From an uncultured Clostridia bacterium (lineage in GTDB: Bacteria > Bacillota > Clostridia > Lachnospirales > Anaerotignaceae), in contig CALCGT010000058.1 of NCBI GenBank assembly GCA_937901125.1, positions 1-64,000 on the forward strand: a DNA stretch of 64,000 bases. The letters run 5' to 3'. Positions within the stretch are counted from its first letter, which is position 1. Each line of letters begins with the position of its first letter. Positions 60,346-64,000 of the stretch are shown here, in pieces. The notes beneath the pieces were generated by a model. It had not been told where the DNA came from and ran no database searches. It saw only the letters and a program-made list of their open reading frames with translations. The position numbers and the translations under genes are program-made.

Positions 60346-60380
60346 AAGCCCTGTATCCAAGGGATACGGGGCTTGATTTT
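60346..60380 (+). terminator. Terminator of the EamA gene
   Basis: AAGCCCTGTATCC (60346-60358) and GGATACGGGGCTT (60362-60374), then GATTTTT. Confidence 0.86.
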
Positions 60381-60385
60381 TGCAT

Positions 60386-60418
60386 AAAAAAAGTGAGTTG
60401 GATAACTCACTTTTTTTT
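60386..60418. terminator. Terminator of the ferredoxin gene (two-way)
   Basis: AAAAAAAGTGAGTT-GGAT-AACTCACTTTTTTTT, symmetric, 9 nt from the ferredoxin stop codon. Confidence 0.88.
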
Positions 60419-60427
60419 AAGTAAGAA

Positions 60428-60598
60428 TTATTCAGCTTTGATAGCGCCTGTAGGGCAGTTACCTGCGCAAGAACCACAGTCGATACATTCAGCAGCGTTG
60501 ATAACGTATACGCCACCGTCTTCTTTGATGCAGCCTGTAGGGCAGCCGCCTGCGCAAGCGCCACAACCGATGCATTCGGGACCGATTTTATGAGCCAT
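60428..60598 (-). CDS. Two-cluster [4Fe-4S] ferredoxin
   Basis: 56 aa, a short gene that is easy to miss. Two cluster motifs CIGCGACAGGCPTGC and CIDCGSCAGNCPTGA, the clostridial-type 2[4Fe-4S] ferredoxin that carries low-potential electrons for fermentation and hydrogenases. AGGAGGTG ribosome binding site and biased codons (GGC, GCA, ACA) suggest high expression. Confidence 0.97.
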   Translation of the reverse strand: MAHKIGPECIGCGACAGGCPTGCIKEDGGVYVINAAECIDCGSCAGNCPTGAIKAE

Positions 60599-60743
60599 TG
60601 GAAACACCTCCTTCTTCTTTCTACAAGCCTATTTTATATCAGAACTATGTAATTTGCAAGGTGTATTTCTTATTTTTATGAGAAAAATACATCAAAAAAG
60701 GGGAAATCCTGTTTTTATATGTAAAAGATGTATTTTCTGCAAC

Positions 60744-61274
60744 TCACATCAATTTGTCGTTTTCCCGTTCCTGTCTTTGATATTCTTCCTTATATGCCTG
60801 ATATTCTGCAGTGGAGACTCTGATCTCGTCATATTCTGCCTGAGTGATGGGGCGTACCACCCGGGCGGGGATGCCATAGGCCATATGGCCCTTAGGAATG
60901 CGCATCCCTCTTTTTACCACTGCCCCTGCGCCGATGAAGCAGTCCTTTTCGATGACAGCCCCTTCCTGTATGATGGCACCCATGCCGATGAGGACATTAT
61001 CCTGGATGGTGCAGCCGTGGATGATGGCATTATGACCGATGGTCACCCCTGCGCCAACGGAAATATCGAAGCCCACTTCTACATGGAAGGTGACGTTTTC
61101 CTGCAGATTGGTCCGATCGCCGATGAAAATTTTGCCATAGCCTGCCCGCACTACCGTACCGGGGTATATGATGACATCTTCGCCCAGTTCTACGCTGCCG
61201 ATGACTTCTGCTGTGGGAAAAACGAAACAGCTTTCAGGTACTTTGGGGATGAGGTTTTTATATTTGCGGATCAT
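60744..61274 (-). CDS. Gamma-class carbonic anhydrase family protein
   Basis: 176 aa from ATG 61274 (AAAGGAG eight bases upstream). Left-handed β-helix of hexapeptide repeats (VIGSVELGEDVIIYPG, VSVGAGVTIGHNAIIHGC, VLIGMGAIIQEGAVI). The zinc ligands are visible: H in NVTFHVEV and the two H in GHNAIIHG. YrdA/PaaY/Cam-type; hydration of CO2 is possible but not proven for the group. Confidence 0.94.
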   Translation of the reverse strand: MIRKYKNLIPKVPESCFVFPTAEVIGSVELGEDVIIYPGTVVRAGYGKIFIGDRTNLQENVTFHVEVGFDISVGAGVTIGHNAIIHGCTIQDNVLIGMGAIIQEGAVIEKDCFIGAGAVVKRGMRIPKGHMAYGIPARVVRPITQAEYDEIRVSTAEYQAYKEEYQRQERENDKLM

Positions 61275-61351
61275 GGGGAATACTCCTTTCAAATAGAATC
61301 TCATTTATATGGTATTTTTTCCTGTTTCCATCATACAGGGAAAACAAAATC

Positions 61352-61402
61352 TTGACAAGGGGGGGAGGATTGCATACAATTCTATTTGCAAATAAATTGC
61401 AA
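61352..61402 (+). promoter_or_regulatory. Promoter and candidate operator of the zinc ABC operon
   Basis: TTGACA (61352-61357), 17-nt spacer, TACAAT (61375-61380). TTGCAA-ATAAA-TTGCAA (61386-61402) follows at the transcription start, a dyad placed where a zinc repressor would sit. Confidence 0.65.
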
Positions 61403-61505
61403 TTTGAAAGAGGTTCGCTGTTCCAAAGGAACAAAAGACGGCTTTCGTTTATGAAAACAAAAGCATCCATAAGATGCCCTTTGTCATGAATATTTGGAGG
61501 AATTG

Positions 61506-62447
61506 ATGAAAGCAAGATTTATTTCTTTGCTGCTGATGCTGTCTCTGCTTGTGACAGCATGCGGCGCAGGAGGCAATACAACAGAAAAGAGCGAAAAGCT
61601 GACTGTGGTCACCAGTTTCTATCCCATTTATCTGCTGACCCGGGAAGTGGTGGAAGGAACCGAAGGGGTGGAACTGAAAAATATGGCACAGCCCCAGACC
61701 GGCTGTCTCCATGATTATGAACTGACCATTTCCGATATGAAGCTTCTGGAAGGGGCAGATATCCTCATCATCAACGGCGGCGGCATGGAAAGCTTTCTGG
61801 AGCAGGCCATGGAGCGATACCCCCATTTGCAGGTGGTGGATACTTCCGAGGGCATTGAATTGCTGGAAGAAGAGGAGCACCATCACCATGAGGGCGAAAC
61901 GGAAGAGGCACACGCAGGCCACGACAATGAAGGCAATCCCCATATCTGGCTTTCCCCTGCAAGGGCGGCAGAGCAGGTGGAGCATATTTCTGCAGCCTTG
62001 TGTGAACTGGATGCAGCAGAAGCGGAGATTTTTGAAAAGAACGCGGCAAATTTTTGTGCGGAGGCAGAAGCACTGCTGGAACAGGCGGCGGCTATTGGCA
62101 TCCCTGAAGGGGAGCATACAGCTGTGTTCCACGAAGGTTTTGCCTACTTTGCGGAATTGTTCCACATGGAAAATGTATTCAGTGTTTTTGCCGACGAATA
62201 TGAAATGCCCTCTGCTAAGGAACTGACAGAAGCAGCGGGTGAAGCCGAGAGACATGGCATCCGATTCTTTCTGGCAGCCGATGATACCGGCAGAATCTAT
62301 GGGGAGACCTTGGCGGCGGAAGTAGACCAGCAGGTGCTTCTCCTTGACCCGCTGACGACGGCGGAGGAAGAAGATCTTTCTTATCTGGAAAGAATGCAGA
62401 AAAATATTGAAACTGTGGAAAAACATTGGAAGGAGGTCACAAAATGA
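61506..62447 (+). CDS. znuA: Metal ABC transporter substrate-binding lipoprotein (ZnuA-like)
   Basis: 313 aa from ATG 61506 (TTGGAGG). Lipoprotein signal MKARFISLLLMLSLLVTAC (lipobox at C19). Cluster 9 solute-binding protein: VTSFYPIYLLTREVV, the zinc-type His-rich loop (HHHH at 125-128 with H136, H139, H146) and HIWLSPARA; ligands H and E/D follow (FHEGFAYFAE). The His-rich loop favours zinc. Operon with ATPase and permease. Confidence 0.92.
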   Translation: MKARFISLLLMLSLLVTACGAGGNTTEKSEKLTVVTSFYPIYLLTREVVEGTEGVELKNMAQPQTGCLHDYELTISDMKLLEGADILIINGGGMESFLEQAMERYPHLQVVDTSEGIELLEEEEHHHHEGETEEAHAGHDNEGNPHIWLSPARAAEQVEHISAALCELDAAEAEIFEKNAANFCAEAEALLEQAAAIGIPEGEHTAVFHEGFAYFAELFHMENVFSVFADEYEMPSAKELTEAAGEAERHGIRFFLAADDTGRIYGETLAAEVDQQVLLLDPLTTAEEEDLSYLERMQKNIETVEKHWKEVTK

Positions 62448-63205
62448 GTAAAGGCATCCATAACAGCTGCGGGCTTTGCAGCATTGAAATGAAGAATATC
62501 ACTGTCATCAGTGGCGAGGATACCCTATTGGAAAATGTCAACCTGACCTTCCATTGCGGTGAATTGACAGCCCTTATCGGCAAAAATGGCGCAGGGAAGA
62601 CCACACTGCTCCGCACCCTTTTGGGGGAACGCAATTATAAAGGAAGCATTTCCTTTACGGATCACCACGGCACGGTGCTTCCTGTACCCCGTATCGGCTA
62701 TGTGCCCCAGCATCTGGATTTTGATAAGAGCATGCCTGTTTCCGTTTCGGATTTTATTGCGGCGGCGAAGGGGGGCAGAGCCGTCTGGTTCGGCAAGGAT
62801 AAAAAAATGAAGGAAAATATCAAAAAAATGCTGGTGGAAATGGATTGTGGCTATCTGGCAGACCGCAGATTGGGGGCCCTCAGCGGCGGCGAGCTGCAAA
62901 GAGTCCTGCTGGCTCTGGCCACAGACCCTGTGCCTGATCTGCTGGTACTGGACGAGCCTGTTTCCGGTGTGGACATGGCAGGTCTGGATTTGTTTTATAA
63001 GAGAGTTGCCGAATTACGAGATAAACAGCACATGGCAGTACTTTTGGTTTCCCATGATCTGGGGCTGATCCGTCAGTATGCGGACAAGGTTGTCCTGTTG
63101 GATAAGACCGTAGTTGAGGAAGGGGAAGCCGATGCCGTTTTCGCAACGGAAGCCTTTCAGGAAGCCTTTGGCTTCCACAGCAGGGAGGTGACAGCATGGA
63201 AATGA
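62444..63205 (+). CDS. znuC: Metal ABC transporter ATP-binding protein (ZnuC-like)
   Basis: 253 aa from ATG 62444, overlapping the znuA stop. Walker A IGKNGAGKTTLL, Q-loop YVPQHLDF, signature LGALSGGELQR and Walker B LLVLDEPVSG, then H-loop LLVSHDLG. N-terminal cysteines HNSCGLCSIE are a small extra region. Powers metal uptake with the flanking genes; overlaps the permease by about 10 nt. Confidence 0.94.
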   Translation: MSKGIHNSCGLCSIEMKNITVISGEDTLLENVNLTFHCGELTALIGKNGAGKTTLLRTLLGERNYKGSISFTDHHGTVLPVPRIGYVPQHLDFDKSMPVSVSDFIAAAKGGRAVWFGKDKKMKENIKKMLVEMDCGYLADRRLGALSGGELQRVLLALATDPVPDLLVLDEPVSGVDMAGLDLFYKRVAELRDKQHMAVLLVSHDLGLIRQYADKVVLLDKTVVEEGEADAVFATEAFQEAFGFHSREVTAWK

Positions 63206-64000
63206 TCTACGGTTTTTTGGAACTGCTGCCTTTTTCCATGTTTCAATATGATTTCATGAAGAATGCCTTTCTAGCGGCGATTCTAATTGCGCCATTGTTT
63301 GCTCTGCTGGGCACTATGGCGGTCAATAATAAAATGGCCTTTTTCTCCGATGCCTTGGGACATAGTGCCTTTACGGGCATTGGTTTGGGCGTATTGCTGG
63401 GGTTGGATGACCCTCTGCTGGCCATGCTGGCCTTCGGTATCTTCCTTGGCTTGGTTATCACAAAGGTAAAATCCGCCAATATGGTTTCTTCTGATACGGT
63501 CATCAGTGTTTTTTCCTCGGCTGCACTGGCTTTGGGGATTGTCATCCTTTCTGCCAGCGGGGGTTTTGCAAAATACTCTTCCTATTTAATAGGGGACATC
63601 CTGACCGTGGGACAGGGTGATCTGCTGATGATCGCTGTTGTCCTCATCCTTGCCTATATCCTGTGGGCGCTGCTGTATAATCAGTTGCTTCTCTTGAGTG
63701 TAAATCGTTCTTTGGCAGCTAGCCGTGGCGTAAAGGTCATGCTGGTGGAAAATATTTTCGTGATGATGGTGGCGGTGGCTGTTATGGTCTCTATCCGCTG
63801 GGTGGGTATCCTGATGATCAATTCTCTGCTGATTTTGCCTGCGGCAGCGGCAAGAAATATCACCGATACCACAAGAAGCTACCACTGGACGGCAACGGTA
63901 TTCGGTCTGGTATCCTCCCTAGTGGGTTTGGGTATCTCCTATACCTTTGGTACTTCTGCCGGGGCAACCATGGTATTGACGGCGGCTGTGTTGTTTTTCC
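63196..64000 (+). CDS. znuB: Metal ABC transporter permease (ZnuB-like), cut by right edge
   Basis: 268 residues visible and the frame still open at the edge. Eight or so membrane helices; FSDALGHSAFTGIGLGVLLG and VGILMINSLLILPAAAARN are the hallmark segments of the ABC-3 family of zinc/manganese permeases. Third gene of the operon; it overlaps the ATPase gene. Confidence 0.93.
   Translation, partial: MEMIYGFLELLPFSMFQYDFMKNAFLAAILIAPLFALLGTMAVNNKMAFFSDALGHSAFTGIGLGVLLGLDDPLLAMLAFGIFLGLVITKVKSANMVSSDTVISVFSSAALALGIVILSASGGFAKYSSYLIGDILTVGQGDLLMIAVVLILAYILWALLYNQLLLLSVNRSLAASRGVKVMLVENIFVMMVAVAVMVSIRWVGILMINSLLILPAAAARNITDTTRSYHWTATVFGLVSSLVGLGISYTFGTSAGATMVLTAAVLFF

Overview
The window is a continuous stretch of a low-to-mid GC, endospore-forming anaerobic Firmicute chromosome (class Clostridia, probably a Lachnospirales member; the genus is not fixed by the sequence). 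Supporting signs are Spo0A with a TTG start, a YlmC/YmxH-type sporulation protein, anaerobic ribonucleotide reductase NrdD/NrdG with NrdR, many ferredoxin-type proteins, strong AGGAGG ribosome binding sites and intrinsic terminators after most units.

Layout. 1-2,900 is an accessory segment: the tail of a phage-type glucosaminidase lysin, a CAT tRNA and tRNA-Gly, then an AT-rich two-gene unit that I read as an RNase HI domain fused to an RnlA-like HEPN toxin, followed by an RnlB-like antitoxin. Core chromosome starts near 3,000 with DUF1385-prmC-prfA, an intergenic array of six hairpins, a split chromate-type transporter pair and glycogen phosphorylase. 10.4-16.3 kb holds tRNA-Arg, a Kbl/BioF-type enzyme, a possible structured RNA, a DtxR/MntR regulator, a polysaccharide deacetylase lipoprotein, an EFR1-type flavodoxin-ferredoxin, an HD hydrolase and an AlkD-like protein. 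16.5-20.6 kb is an operon making siroheme precursors from 5-aminolevulinate (precorrin-2 dehydrogenase, hemC, cobA-hemD, hemB), followed by a DNA glycosylase, a DUF89 phosphatase and free-methionine sulfoxide reductase. 22.6-24.2 kb is a SAM-I riboswitch and metK. feoAB and a Nif11-like protein with a structured leader follow, then spo0A, rsmA and a small export protein on the minus strand.

30-47 kb is a patchwork of single genes: an RpiR regulator, DJ-1, a GNAT pseudogene, a CYTH protein, trmB, a Crp/Fnr-ferredoxin-membrane FeS module, DUF4364, a TIGR01212-type radical SAM protein, a CobD/HisC-like aminotransferase, the pheB-thrB-lysC operon, a Fur-family regulator and trmL. 47.6-64 kb has a two-component system, nrdDG under two NrdR boxes, ylmC/nrdR, a Cys-rich mini-protein, addA without an adjacent addB, an EamA transporter, ferredoxin, gamma carbonic anhydrase and a zinc-type ABC transporter cut by the right edge.

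The most unusual item is the RNase HI-RnlA fusion. In E. coli, RNase HI is a separate protein that stimulates the RnlA toxin of the anti-phage RNase LS system, so here activator and toxin seem to be joined in one chain beside prophage remains. Other points to check are two leaders that look like attenuators, an unassigned structured RNA, hairpin-array repeats, and an internal ribosome binding site in lysC.
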